From: Zobellia galactanivorans
GTDB lineage: Bacteria; Bacteroidota; Bacteroidia; Flavobacteriales; Flavobacteriaceae
Reading direction: 5' to 3'
Length of the DNA: 64,000 nucleotides
Assembly: GCF_000973105.1 (NCBI RefSeq)
Contig: NC_015844.1
Location: 4,646,501 to 4,710,500, forward strand
This document shows, piece by piece, positions 24,338-33,357 of the stretch (position 1 is the stretch's first letter; the number at the start of each line of letters is the position of its first letter). The position numbers and the translations under genes are program-made. The notes beneath the pieces are model-generated. The model was not told where the DNA came from. It ran no database searches and saw only the letters and a list, made by a program, of their open reading frames with translations.

Positions 24338-24835
24338 TTAAAAGGATCTAAAGTAAAGTTCCCTGCTTCCGTTTTCTAGGGTGCCGAAGAGTTCGATCAG
24401 CTTTTTTTCCCGATAGGAAAAAATCTGCTGCAGCTGTCGTTTGACAACAATAGGGTGGGCAAGGCGACCAAAGATGCCAAAAGGAATTTTGTAATCGATG
24501 ATATCCTCCATTTCCACACCACCTTCAACGGCTTTGATAAAGTGCTTGTGATGCCATAAGGCATAGGGGCCAAAACGTTGTTCGTCTACAAAGTATTTTC
24601 CTTCCTGTACATGGGTAATCTCGGTGACCCATTTGGTAGTATAGCCTTTAAAGGGGGAAACCGTATAGTGAATGATCTGTCCGGAAAACATGGGCCGGTC
24701 GTCGCCAGACAATATTTCAAAACCCATGTGTTCGGGGGTGATGATTTTTAGGTTTTTTGGATCGGCCAAAAATGCCCAAGCGGCTTCCGGAGTTATCGGA
24801 AGCGATTGTTTGGCGTGTAACTGGTATAACTTCAT
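24338..24835 (-). CDS. SRPBCC-family ligand-binding protein
   Basis: A 165-residue helix-grip protein from ATG 24835 (MKLYQLHAKQSLPITPEAAWAFLADPKNL). The frame is open 47 codons further upstream, but that part looks non-coding. The domain carries the usual ITPEHMGFEIL and VDEQRFGPYALWHHKHFI blocks. It opens the photolyase operon. A TATATTTG box on the minus strand (24839-24846) lies only three bases before the ATG, so if it is the promoter the mRNA would be nearly leaderless. Confidence 0.82.
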   Translation of the reverse strand: MKLYQLHAKQSLPITPEAAWAFLADPKNLKIITPEHMGFEILSGDDRPMFSGQIIHYTVSPFKGYTTKWVTEITHVQEGKYFVDEQRFGPYALWHHKHFIKAVEGGVEMEDIIDYKIPFGIFGRLAHPIVVKRQLQQIFSYREKKLIELFGTLENGSRELYFRSF

Positions 24836-24994
24836 ATACAAATATAGCTGTATTTTGTTTAATAATTTTGCTTTATTGATAAACAAAATAACATCATCGG
24901 TATACGACACTCCTACGGGACTTCTTGATTTTAAATGAAATAAGGAGGATGGAATATTGGTTTTGATTTTGTACATTTCCCTCAGAACCGGATT

Positions 24995-26266
24995 ATGGGA
25001 AAGAAAAGATTGTTTCTGGCGCTTTTTTTTATCGGTCTATCCCTGTCGGCCCAAGAAGCCATAAGGGAAGTAGGCGAGATGCCCGATGGCCTGTCTGAAA
25101 GTTCGGGACTCCTTTTTTTTAATGATCGACTGATTACCCATAACGATTCGGGAAACTTGCCCGAGCTGTATGAAATCGATACCCTTTCGCTTACCATAAG
25201 CCGTACCGTAACCATAGGGAACGTATCCAACCACGATTGGGAAGATATCGCCCAAGATGAAACCTTTATCTACATTGGTGATTTTGGTAATAATAACGGA
25301 ACCAGGGAAAACCTGGCCATTTATCGAATTGCCAAATCCGATTATTTGACATCGAATACCCTGATGGCCGAAAAAATTGAGTTTAGCTACGAAGACCAAA
25401 CGAGTTTTGAAAACAACGGGAATAGCGATTGGGATGCCGAGGCCTTGTTTGTTATGGAAGACCAGCTGGTCGTGCTGACCAAACAATGGAATACCCAAGG
25501 AACGGTGGCCTATGCCGTGCCCATCGAACCCGGAAGTTATAAGGCCAAAAGACTGGATGGATATGCTGTGGATGGTTTGGTCACGGGGGCCGATTATGAC
25601 CCCGTATCCGGGCAACTCTATCTTGTGGGATATAGTCCAAGTCTTTCCCCTTTCTTGTACAAGATCGATGGGGCAAGCAAAACCAATATTTTTGAAGGGC
25701 CCGTTGAACGGCTGAAAGTAGACGTGAACATGGCACAAATAGAGAGTATTGCCCAAGTGGATGCCGAAACCTATTTCCTGAGTTCGGAGCGTTTTGAAAG
25801 AGCGGACCTTGGTTTTTTACTGAAGTCAAAATTATATGCGTTTTCAACCGACCCTGTAGATACCGAAGAAGAGGAGGAGCCAGTGGAAGAGGAAGAACAG
25901 GCTGAAGAAGAGGAAGAAGAGGAAGAAGGGCAGGAAGAAAATCAAGAGTCAATTGACGAAGGGGAAGATGAAGGAGCGGTCGATCCTATAATAGGAGGGC
26001 CCGACCCAGAAACGGATGGACTTCCATCAGATAGATTGATCTTGAAAAAACAATTCGGCAGTCCGTTTTTGGAATATCGTTTAAGTCATGACGATAGGGT
26101 TTTGGGAAGGGCTTTATACGATGCTTCGGGCCGGCGTATGGCCTATACATTGGGCAGTCGTATCGATAGTAATTCAATAGATATTTCAGGATTAAGGACG
26201 GGACTTTATTTTGTTACATTGGTTCTGGAGAACGAGGTGCTTTCCCGGGCTTTTATCGCCCCATAA
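24995..26266 (+). CDS. Secreted propeller-like protein with T9SS sorting domain and Glu-rich linker
   Basis: A 423-residue protein. A signal peptide (LFLALFFIGLSLSAQ) is followed by a propeller-like region (about 20-285: GLSESSGLLFFNDRLITHNDSGNLPELYEIDT; NHDWEDIAQDETFIYIGDFGNNNGTRENLAIYRI). Residues about 287-335 are almost only Glu, Gln, Asp and Pro and form an acidic spacer. The last 75 residues (LEYRLSHDDRV... LYDASGRRM... ISGLRTGLYFVTLV) match a type A T9SS C-terminal sorting domain, so the protein should be exported by the gliding/PorSS machine and bound to the cell surface. Confidence 0.82.
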   Translation: MGKKRLFLALFFIGLSLSAQEAIREVGEMPDGLSESSGLLFFNDRLITHNDSGNLPELYEIDTLSLTISRTVTIGNVSNHDWEDIAQDETFIYIGDFGNNNGTRENLAIYRIAKSDYLTSNTLMAEKIEFSYEDQTSFENNGNSDWDAEALFVMEDQLVVLTKQWNTQGTVAYAVPIEPGSYKAKRLDGYAVDGLVTGADYDPVSGQLYLVGYSPSLSPFLYKIDGASKTNIFEGPVERLKVDVNMAQIESIAQVDAETYFLSSERFERADLGFLLKSKLYAFSTDPVDTEEEEEPVEEEEQAEEEEEEEEGQEENQESIDEGEDEGAVDPIIGGPDPETDGLPSDRLILKKQFGSPFLEYRLSHDDRVLGRALYDASGRRMAYTLGSRIDSNSIDISGLRTGLYFVTLVLENEVLSRAFIAP

Positions 26267-26314
26267 TTCGGCTTTATTTAAGAGTTTGTTAACAGATTAG
26301 GAGGGGTTTATATT

Positions 26315-26322
26315 TAGATTTG
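26315..26322 (+). promoter_or_regulatory. Possible -7 promoter element for the DUF2911 gene
   Basis: TAGATTTG fits TAnnTTTG, 24 bases before the start codon. The nearest TTG (26286-26288) is 26 bases upstream, slightly farther than the usual 17-23. Confidence 0.35.
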
Positions 26323-26346
26323 TAAAAATCTAAAAATTAATTCAAA

Positions 26347-27192
26347 ATGAAAAAAATTCTATTCTTAGCGAGTGTAATGCTTGCTTCTGTTACAATGCAG
26401 GCCCAGATTGCGACGCCGGCACCGAGCCCGGCCTCTAAGTTGCAGCAGACCGTCGGTTTGACCGAGGTAACCGTTGAATATTCAAGGCCTTCTATGCGTG
26501 GAAGGACGATTTTTGGAGGACTTTTGGAGTACGGTAAACTTTGGAGAACCGGTGCCAATGCCCGAACCAAAGTCACCTTTAGCGACGACGTAAAAGTAGA
26601 CGGACAAGAGCTCAAGGCGGGTTCTTATGCCCTTTACACAAAACCAGGAAAAACCTCTTGGGAAGTTTTCTTCTATACGGAAGCCGATGGAGGGGGAACA
26701 CCTAAAGAATGGGATGATAGCAAGGTAGCCGCAAAAACTACGGCGCAGGTGTATCAATTGCCTGTCGATATCGAAACTTTTACGATTACTTGGGACGACT
26801 TGGGTACCAACACCGCAAATTTAGGATTGATGTGGGAAAGAACCTATGTGGCCGTGCCTGTTGAGTTTCCAACCGACAGCAAGGTAATGGCAAGTATCGA
26901 AAAGACTATGGCAGGAAGCCCTAAGGCCGATGATTACTATGGAGCGGCCGTGTATTATTCAAGTGAAGGAAAAGACATTAAAAAGGCTTCCGAGTGGATG
27001 GACAAGGCCATGTCAATGATCGAAGAGCCTGCGTTTTGGCAATTGCGTCAGCAGTCGCTTATCCAAGCTAAGTCAGGGGATAAAAAGGCAGCTATCAAAA
27101 CCGCTAAAAAATCCTTGAAAAAAGCGAAGGAAGCAGGTAACGATGATTACGTTAAAATGAATACCGAATCAATCGAAGAGTGGAAGCGCTAA
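26347..27192 (+). CDS. DUF2911 domain protein, exported
   Basis: A 281-residue protein with a signal peptide (ILFLASVMLASVTMQAQ). DUF2911 covers about residues 25-180: VEYSRPSMRGRTIFGGLLEYGKLWRTGANARTKVTF, then LKAGSYALYTKPGKTSWEVFFY. The C-terminal 80 residues are helical and Lys-rich with a TPR-like look (AASEWMDKAMSMI; AAIKTAKKSLKKAKEAG). The function is unknown; the family is common and often abundant in Flavobacteriia. It is a single gene closed by a strong terminator. Confidence 0.88.
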   Translation: MKKILFLASVMLASVTMQAQIATPAPSPASKLQQTVGLTEVTVEYSRPSMRGRTIFGGLLEYGKLWRTGANARTKVTFSDDVKVDGQELKAGSYALYTKPGKTSWEVFFYTEADGGGTPKEWDDSKVAAKTTAQVYQLPVDIETFTITWDDLGTNTANLGLMWERTYVAVPVEFPTDSKVMASIEKTMAGSPKADDYYGAAVYYSSEGKDIKKASEWMDKAMSMIEEPAFWQLRQQSLIQAKSGDKKAAIKTAKKSLKKAKEAGNDDYVKMNTESIEEWKR

Positions 27193-27216
27193 ACAAGCCT
27201 TTACTTTATAAGCTAT

Positions 27217-27254
27217 AAAAAATCCCGGTTCCGTTAAGGAGCCGGGATTTTTTT
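27217..27254. terminator. Bidirectional terminator between the DUF2911 gene and the symporter
   Basis: AAAAAATCCCGG and CCGGGATTTTTT arms form a strong hairpin with A- and T-runs, 25 bases after the DUF2911 stop and 42 bases beyond the stop of the convergent symporter gene. Confidence 0.8.
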
Positions 27255-27295
27255 ATGGCTTGTGAAAATACAAAGCAAGTCGTATTCCCTAGTAT

Positions 27296-29038
27296 CTATG
27301 TATTGGAGGATTCTATCGGCGGTTTCTTCAGTAAGCGGTCGAAGCCTTCAAAGACAAGGGCCATTAGAATTACCATGCCCGCACCTATGAAGTTCAACCA
27401 TAAATAGCCTAGTTTTTCTTCCCCGGTAGGGTAGATATAGATAAGGTTATAGAAGAGTACGAAAATTATAAGTTGGGTCAACAGGGCGGCAAAAAATACG
27501 GCGTTGCCCTTTACGAACTTAAAGAAAAATGCCAATAGAAAAATACCAAGTACGTTACCGTAAAAGATGGAGCCGATAATATTCACCAGTTGGATCAAGT
27601 TGTCAAAAAGGTTGGCGATACTGGCAATGAATATGGCTATGATTCCCCATAGCAGGGTGAATCCCTTGGTGACCTTTACGTAATGGGCCTCGCCCAAGTC
27701 GGCCTTCGCATTCCTTTTGTATAGGTCAAGGGCCGTTATGGTACCTAGGGCGTTCAGCTCCGATGCCGTTGAAGACATGGCCGCCGAAAGAATGACGGCG
27801 AGGAGTAAACCTATGAGTCCTTTAGGTAGGTTGTTAAGGATAAAATGGATAAAAACGTAATCCTTGTCATTGGTTTCGACGATGTCATCGGCCTGTTTGA
27901 TCAGGGCTCGGGCCGCGGCGCGATTGGTACTGTCTTTGGTGTTAAGGCTGATGATTTGCAATTTGGCCTCTTCGACCACGCTGTATTCCTTTAATTCAAG
28001 GGCCGCAGAAAATTTGTGTTGGGCCATTTTCTTTTCTTCTTCCAAACGCTCTTGTCCCTTTTGTAGAATGCTATAGTCGTCGGCGTATTCAGAATTCATA
28101 ACCGCTTCGGTAGCCGCAGGATTGAAATTCAAGGGGGAGGGATTGTATTGGTAGAATACAAATACCATAACCCCCACCAAAAGGATAAAGAACTGCATAG
28201 GTATTTTTAGAATACCGTTAAAGACTAACCCTAGTTGACTTTCGCGCAATGATTTTCCCGAAAGGTAACGCTGTACTTGGCTTTGGTCGGTTCCGAAGTA
28301 CGACAAGGCCAAAAAGAGTCCTCCAGTAATGCCACTCCAAAAGGTATATCTGCTTTTGGTATCAAAGCTGAAGTCCACAATGTCCAATTTATTACTGGCA
28401 CCGGCTATTTTAAGGGCCTTTCCGAAGTTGATATCGGCGGGCAGGTAACCGAGGATAAAGAAGAACGTGATGAACATACCCGTCATGATGATGAACATCT
28501 GTTGCTTTTGGGTAACGCTTACCGCTTTGGTTCCTCCGGAAACGGTATAAATGATAACGAGCACCCCGATAATGATGTTAAGGGTGCGTAAGTCCCATCC
28601 GAGCACGGCAGAAAGAATGATGGAGGGCGCGAAAATAGTGATACCCGCCGCCAAGCCGCGTTGGATCAGAAATAGAATGGCCGCTAAGGAGCGTGTTTTT
28701 AAATCAAATCGATTCTCTAAAAATTCATAGGCCGTATATACCTTCAGCCTGTGATATATAGGCACGAAGACCAAACATATGATGATCATCGCCAAGGGGA
28801 GTCCGAAATAGAATTGAACGAAGCCCATACCATCGTGAAAGGCTTGCCCTGGCGTAGATAAAAATGTAATGGCACTGGCCTGGGTGGCCATAACAGACAG
28901 ACCTATGGTCCACCATTTGGCATCCTTCCCACCACCGACATAATCGTTCACGTTTTTGCTGCCACGGGTCTTATATACGCCGTAGGCCACAATGAACAGC
29001 AGTGTACTCGATAAAATAATCCAGTCTAATGTTCCCAT
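27296..29038 (-). CDS. Sodium:solute symporter (SSS family) with charged insert
   Basis: A 580-residue inner-membrane protein with about 13 hydrophobic helices, starting LDWIILSSTLLFIVAYGVY. The conserved SSS regions include GGGKDAKWWTIGLSVMATQASAITFLSTPGQAF and the late sodium-site helix LLAVILSAAMSSTASELNALGT. Residues about 310-392 form a long charged insert with coiled-coil character (LQKGQERLEEEKKMAQHKF; IKQADDIVETNDKDY). The substrate is unknown; coupling with a PIG-L deacylase suggests a deacetylated sugar or a related amine product. The start codon directly follows the stop of a 33-residue membrane protein. Confidence 0.92.
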   Translation of the reverse strand: MGTLDWIILSSTLLFIVAYGVYKTRGSKNVNDYVGGGKDAKWWTIGLSVMATQASAITFLSTPGQAFHDGMGFVQFYFGLPLAMIIICLVFVPIYHRLKVYTAYEFLENRFDLKTRSLAAILFLIQRGLAAGITIFAPSIILSAVLGWDLRTLNIIIGVLVIIYTVSGGTKAVSVTQKQQMFIIMTGMFITFFFILGYLPADINFGKALKIAGASNKLDIVDFSFDTKSRYTFWSGITGGLFLALSYFGTDQSQVQRYLSGKSLRESQLGLVFNGILKIPMQFFILLVGVMVFVFYQYNPSPLNFNPAATEAVMNSEYADDYSILQKGQERLEEEKKMAQHKFSAALELKEYSVVEEAKLQIISLNTKDSTNRAAARALIKQADDIVETNDKDYVFIHFILNNLPKGLIGLLLAVILSAAMSSTASELNALGTITALDLYKRNAKADLGEAHYVKVTKGFTLLWGIIAIFIASIANLFDNLIQLVNIIGSIFYGNVLGIFLLAFFFKFVKGNAVFFAALLTQLIIFVLFYNLIYIYPTGEEKLGYLWLNFIGAGMVILMALVFEGFDRLLKKPPIESSNT

Positions 29039-29140
29039 TTACGTAAAAGCGGTCATTAAATAGCAAAAAATCAGCACGTATACGATGTTCAGTATGAGTA
29101 CTAGCGAATATTCCTTTTTCCAATCGAACTTGTCTAACAT
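29039..29140 (-). CDS. 33-residue single-helix membrane microprotein
   Basis: A short open frame of 34 codons with ATG at 29138-29140 and TAA at 29039-29041. The product starts MLDKFDWKKEYSLVLILN and continues as one hydrophobic helix (VYVLIFCYLM) ending in TAFT. Its stop is followed at once by the symporter ATG (TAAATG), and its own ATG lies five bases behind the PIG-L stop, so it is tightly packed in the operon. A charged N-terminus followed by one helix is the expected form of a small accessory subunit. Similar small partners are known for other SSS carriers (for example YhdT with PanF). Confidence 0.7.
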   Translation of the reverse strand: MLDKFDWKKEYSLVLILNIVYVLIFCYLMTAFT

Positions 29141-29145
29141 AGTAT

Positions 29146-31671
29146 TTAATTCAATTTGGTGGGTTGTACGTTCTTTTCTAAAGAAAGCATATTGGCGAAC
29201 AACTTATAGGCCCCTGGCACACCGGCGGGCAATTCCCTAAAGAAACTCAATCCGGTATAGATATAGTTCCCTTTTCCGTAAGGTGTCACCAAAAGGCTTC
29301 CCTTTTTCGGAGATTCCCCCTTGTCGTGCATAGAGAGAACAGGTGTAAACTCCTTGGACCATTCATTTGGAAAATAAAGTCCGCGTTCCTGTACCCATCC
29401 CTCAAAATCACTTTGGCCGATCGTATTCGGGTAATTCATAAGTGCGTGTTTTTTGGCCAATATCTTTACTTCTGAATTTTCATCCGTTACCCTATCACGG
29501 GATAAGGTGATGGGGTAGGGCGCCAAATTTTCAAGTTGCTTACCTCGTCTGCTGGCCGTATTGTACTGAACGATCAGATTACCTCCGTTTTCAACGTAGT
29601 CGAAAAGATAACGCTGTTTGAATTTCAGTTCCTCTACCACGTTATAGGCCCGAATGCCTACAACGATTGCATCGTACTTGTCTAAGGAGCCCTTAGTAAT
29701 CGTATTGGGCTCAATAATATGTACAATGTAACCAATTTGTCTCAAACTTTCGGGAACTTCATCGCCGGCCCCTACAATATAGCCGATATGTTGCCCCGAT
29801 TTTTTAATGTTCAAACGTACGACCTTGGCTTCTGAAGGTAGCAATACCGACTGGGTAGGAACATGGTCGTAGGCTATGGTCACCAATTCCTTGGAGATTT
29901 GCTTCCCGTTTAATTTTATGATCGGTGAAATATAACTTTCATCTTCGTTTTCCGGTGGGGTCAAGGTGAAAACAAGGGTCTGCTCGTCGCCTTTTTTGGC
30001 AATTTCAAAGGCTTGCGATGCCACATCTACCTTCCATCCCTTCGAATGCTGCAGTTCTAGCTCGCCTTTGATATTATCGGCATGGGCCCTGATGGTCACC
30101 GGTATGTTTTTAGACTTGCCATCCGCAAAGATCAAGACTTTGTCGTTAAATCGGGCGGTAGCTTCGGGCAGCACTTCAAAGGGCTGAAATAGCTCTCCCT
30201 TGTCAGGTTTTGCATAATGGTGTATAACGGGGCGTTCAAATGCTATGGTGCGACCGCTTAGTTCAATATCAAATTTGGCCACAAAGGCGCGTGGGGTTTC
30301 GGGCTTGCCGATAAGTTTTTGGTCGTCTACCTTGTACATGCCCAAACTCCCTTTTTCCTTTAACCAATACGGACTGGTGAATTCTGTGGTCTTTGGAATC
30401 TGCAATTCGATTTCAAAAGTTTCCTTTTTATTGTTCGCTAAGGGGATGGAAGGGGCAATACGGGCATCTGAAGAAGAAATAGATATATTTTTTAACTTCA
30501 TTTGCACGGAACTACGATTAACGGCTTCAATGTTTACTTTAACCTTTCCTCCTGGATTGGCCAAAGCCGTTTCCGCTGAAGCTTCGAGGTATAGGCCGCT
30601 TATATCGGCAATGATGTCTTTTAATTCCTCTGTCTTAAGCTTCCTCCAATAAGGGTCGTCTACTTTTTGAAGCAAGTCGTATGCAGCCACCAATTGGGGC
30701 AGATGTTTTGATGGGTCGGTGAAGTCAAAGTTCCTTTCCACTTCATACAAAATATCCCCAACGGCTTTACCACCCGATACGCGAGACCAAGAAGTGTCGA
30801 TACCTTCGAAAATATCGCCCGAATTTTTCGGCATCGTTCCTTTCAACAACTCTATATATTCGTTTTCTGAGCCTCTTTGTGATAATCGGCCAAAGCCTTG
30901 GCACAAGTGTTGGCTACTCGCCAAAGCGGCGATCTCGTTATTCGATTTTCCTAAAATAGGGTAGTAGGTGCCAATGTCTAAATGGGCCATGTTGGACTTG
31001 TCCGCTTTTTTGAATTTTTCCTCGCTGCCATAAAACCACCACGAAGTGTTGAAAAACAACCTTTTGGGTTGCCAAGTTTCGGTGAGTTCTAATTGATCGC
31101 TATAGGCATTCTTGTCATTAGCGAGGTCAAAGGCCTCAAAACTCAACATGGCGGAAGAGGTATGGTGCCCATGTGTGGTACCGGGACTCCTATGATCGAA
31201 ACGGTTAATAATCACATCGGGTTTGAATTTTCTGATAGCCCAGACAACATCGCCCAATACGGCTTCCTTATTCCATATTTTTAAGGTTTCATCAGGGTGT
31301 TTGGAGTAGCCGAAATCATTGGCCCTCGAAAAAAACTGTTCCCCGCCGTCAATGCGCCGCGCCGCCAAAAGTTCTTGTGTACGTAAGACCCCTAACAGCT
31401 CACGAAGTTCCGAACCGATCAAATTCTGGCCTCCGTCGCCCCTCGTCAACGAAAGATATCCCGTACGAGCCTTAAGCTTGTTCGAGAGATAGGAAATCAA
31501 ACGGGTATTCTCATCATCGGGGTGGGCCGCTATATAAAGCGCGGTACCCAAAAAGTTTAATTTTTCCAGAGAATGGTATATTTCGGAAGAGGACCGTTGC
31601 TCGGGTTTTTGTGCAACGATCAGGGACGATGATAAAAGTATTCCTGTAAAGAATACTAGAAAATAGCGCAT
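29146..31671 (-). CDS. Exported PIG-L/LmbE-type deacetylase, multidomain
   Basis: An 841-residue protein from ATG 31671 (signal peptide MRYFLVFFTGILLSSSLIVAQ; a longer frame upstream is ignored). The N-terminal PIG-L domain has the zinc motif AAHPDDEN and later THGHHTSS; such enzymes remove acetyl groups from N-acetylglucosaminyl compounds. The middle (about 360-620) is a beta-sandwich region. The last 200 residues have a flavodoxin-like fold (IGYIVGAGDEVPESLRQIGY; YDAIVVGIRAYNV; YVENGGNLIVQYNT). It leads the unit PIG-L, microprotein, symporter, which suggests periplasmic deacylation followed by uptake. Confidence 0.9.
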   Translation of the reverse strand: MRYFLVFFTGILLSSSLIVAQKPEQRSSSEIYHSLEKLNFLGTALYIAAHPDDENTRLISYLSNKLKARTGYLSLTRGDGGQNLIGSELRELLGVLRTQELLAARRIDGGEQFFSRANDFGYSKHPDETLKIWNKEAVLGDVVWAIRKFKPDVIINRFDHRSPGTTHGHHTSSAMLSFEAFDLANDKNAYSDQLELTETWQPKRLFFNTSWWFYGSEEKFKKADKSNMAHLDIGTYYPILGKSNNEIAALASSQHLCQGFGRLSQRGSENEYIELLKGTMPKNSGDIFEGIDTSWSRVSGGKAVGDILYEVERNFDFTDPSKHLPQLVAAYDLLQKVDDPYWRKLKTEELKDIIADISGLYLEASAETALANPGGKVKVNIEAVNRSSVQMKLKNISISSSDARIAPSIPLANNKKETFEIELQIPKTTEFTSPYWLKEKGSLGMYKVDDQKLIGKPETPRAFVAKFDIELSGRTIAFERPVIHHYAKPDKGELFQPFEVLPEATARFNDKVLIFADGKSKNIPVTIRAHADNIKGELELQHSKGWKVDVASQAFEIAKKGDEQTLVFTLTPPENEDESYISPIIKLNGKQISKELVTIAYDHVPTQSVLLPSEAKVVRLNIKKSGQHIGYIVGAGDEVPESLRQIGYIVHIIEPNTITKGSLDKYDAIVVGIRAYNVVEELKFKQRYLFDYVENGGNLIVQYNTASRRGKQLENLAPYPITLSRDRVTDENSEVKILAKKHALMNYPNTIGQSDFEGWVQERGLYFPNEWSKEFTPVLSMHDKGESPKKGSLLVTPYGKGNYIYTGLSFFRELPAGVPGAYKLFANMLSLEKNVQPTKLN

Positions 31672-31724
31672 AAAGTTGGTTTTTGTTCGGTAGAAGCCAC
31701 TATTTAGTAGAGGTGGCACCATAC

Positions 31725-31732
31725 CAAAGATA
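31725..31732 (-). promoter_or_regulatory. Possible -7 promoter element of the PIG-L operon
   Basis: TATCTTTG on the minus strand fits TAnnTTTG, about 53 bases before the start codon. No good TTG lies at the right distance, so this rests on one box. Confidence 0.35.
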
Positions 31733-31819
31733 GAAAGTTTAAAGGGCTCGACTGCTTTTTTAAAACTTCTTTAACAAAATAGATTTCCCTCTTGTTGCAC
31801 TAAAGAATCCTCTAGGGCA

Positions 31820-32365
31820 CTAGGCTTCCTCACTACCGTCAGGATCGTCCTCCGAATTATAGATAAGCGTAACCGCTTTTTGCATCATCAGGTTGTTCGG
31901 ATAGATGAGGAGTTCGCCATTTTTCTTTCGTAAACTCACATGAAAAGCCCTTATATCCTCTATTAAAAAAGGTTCTTCAATTTCCATGTCCTTATCCATG
32001 ATCTTCACTCGATCGCCAATTTTAAACGGGAAGGAGAAAAATAAGATGACACCTGCCGTTATATTGCTCAAAATAGACCAACTGGCGAATAGGGCCACCC
32101 CTATAACCGCAAATACCGAAGAAAATACGAGGCCTACTTCCCTAAAGTTAACGCCCCAAATAAATGAGATGACACCAAAACCGATTACAGTCCATAAGGT
32201 GGATGCATATTTGGTGATCAACAGGGTTCTTGCCTCGACAATATCACTGATCCTGCCGATTTTACGAATAGTCTTATCGGTTATAAATTTTAGAATGATC
32301 AGCAGGCCAAAGGTAATGACGGTTCCGATCAATTCGTGTCTGTAGGAAAAAAGAAATTCTTGCAT
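31820..32365 (-). CDS. Small MscS-type mechanosensitive channel
   Basis: A 181-residue protein, shorter than E. coli MscS (286). It has about three transmembrane helices (ELIGTVITFGLLIILKFI; ASTLWTVIGFGVISFIWGV; LVFSSVFAVIGVALFASWSILSNITAGVILFFSFPFKIGDRV), the last with the pore helix and the following beta domain, and a short cytoplasmic part ending EDDPDGSEEA. Such channels release solutes on osmotic downshock. It is the last gene of a five-gene minus-strand run, eight bases behind the lipoprotein gene. Confidence 0.88.
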   Translation of the reverse strand: MQEFLFSYRHELIGTVITFGLLIILKFITDKTIRKIGRISDIVEARTLLITKYASTLWTVIGFGVISFIWGVNFREVGLVFSSVFAVIGVALFASWSILSNITAGVILFFSFPFKIGDRVKIMDKDMEIEEPFLIEDIRAFHVSLRKKNGELLIYPNNLMMQKAVTLIYNSEDDPDGSEEA

Positions 32366-32373
32366 AGCACTAA

Positions 32374-33321
32374 CTATAGGCCTAAACTATCGCGCAAAGA
32401 TATATGCTTATTTCCGTTTTGTCGCCAATAGGGCGTTTTTAATGTGCTGATTTTCGTAGCCGTAGAAGTCATAATTTTTGCGTTCTTGCCAAAACCGCTC
32501 GAAAAGGTATCGGACCAGCTTTCGATACTATGCGGAAAAGCGGTCGTAAAATTGATTTTTAAGCTTCTTTCTAGCTCGGGATAGGTTATTTCGTAAGTGG
32601 AAATGCCGTCTTTGCTACTTAGACTGGCAGTTGACTTATATGGTTTTAATTCTTTGTGGGACAAGCGAATATATTCCAACGAGGGGATAATGGTCAAATC
32701 TCCCGTAGGTAAACTTTCAGGAGAGATCCGGATTTTGTTCCAAAGCTCGTTTTCAAGTATGGTTTTCTCTAGTTTGAAGTCTTGGTCGGCCTCGCTTTCG
32801 AAATAGGAATGCGATGTAATATCAAATTGTTCCCGATTATTCAGCTGAGCATATACCTGTCCGCACCACTCTTGTGCCGAAAATGAAACCTTGACTGCAT
32901 GGTCGTTATCGTGTACCGGATAAAAGGTACTCGTCATTATTGAGTAGGGGTAGATGCCCGTAAGGTATTTTTTGGTCGCGTTGAGTTTTAGTACGGGGAT
33001 ATTGTCAGGATGGTTTTCGTCCGCTTTCACTTGCTTTTCTTTCAAGAAAGGCTCGGTGACATATATAAGGACCGATTTGCCATCCCGGATTTCGCCATAA
33101 CGAGCCAGTTCTAGTTTATAGGATGTAATCTCGGCATCACCGGCGTACCAATAGGCTTTAAATTCTTCCGAGAGGGATTTTTTGGGGAGCTTCTGGGCCT
33201 TTTCGGAATGAAGGGCCATAGCTTGTTCCTCATTTTTATTGGTTTCCTTACAAGATTGGACAGATGAAACCCATAGGGCAAGAAGTATGGTCAATAAGCC
33301 TTTCGGTATTGCAGTTTTCAT
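32374..33321 (-). CDS. Lipoprotein of unknown function in the maf-kdsC run
   Basis: A 315-residue protein from ATG 33321 (MKTAIPKGLLTILLALWVSSVQSC, lipobox VQSC). Mature segments include EFKAYWYAGDAEITSYKLELARYGEIRDG, SFSAQEWCGQVYAQLN and SLEYIRLSHKELKPY, a beta-rich pattern. I recognise a conserved flavobacterial family only by its neighbourhood (next to maf); no enzymatic motif is visible. It lies 36 bases behind maf and 8 bases before the MscS gene. Confidence 0.75.
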   Translation of the reverse strand: MKTAIPKGLLTILLALWVSSVQSCKETNKNEEQAMALHSEKAQKLPKKSLSEEFKAYWYAGDAEITSYKLELARYGEIRDGKSVLIYVTEPFLKEKQVKADENHPDNIPVLKLNATKKYLTGIYPYSIMTSTFYPVHDNDHAVKVSFSAQEWCGQVYAQLNNREQFDITSHSYFESEADQDFKLEKTILENELWNKIRISPESLPTGDLTIIPSLEYIRLSHKELKPYKSTASLSSKDGISTYEITYPELERSLKINFTTAFPHSIESWSDTFSSGFGKNAKIMTSTATKISTLKTPYWRQNGNKHISLRDSLGL

Positions 33322-33357
33322 AGGATAGTAGTTTTGTTTAAAAATAATCAAAAAGAA

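Noticed and set aside
24839-24846. TATATTTG as a firm promoter of the photolyase operon
   Set aside because: It leaves no room for a leader before the ATG and has no -33 TTG at the right distance; kept only as a remark in the SRPBCC entry.
25037-25756. 239-codon antisense frame in the T9SS protein gene
   Set aside because: Same reasoning: full overlap with a gene with signal peptide and sorting domain, and no recognisable protein features.
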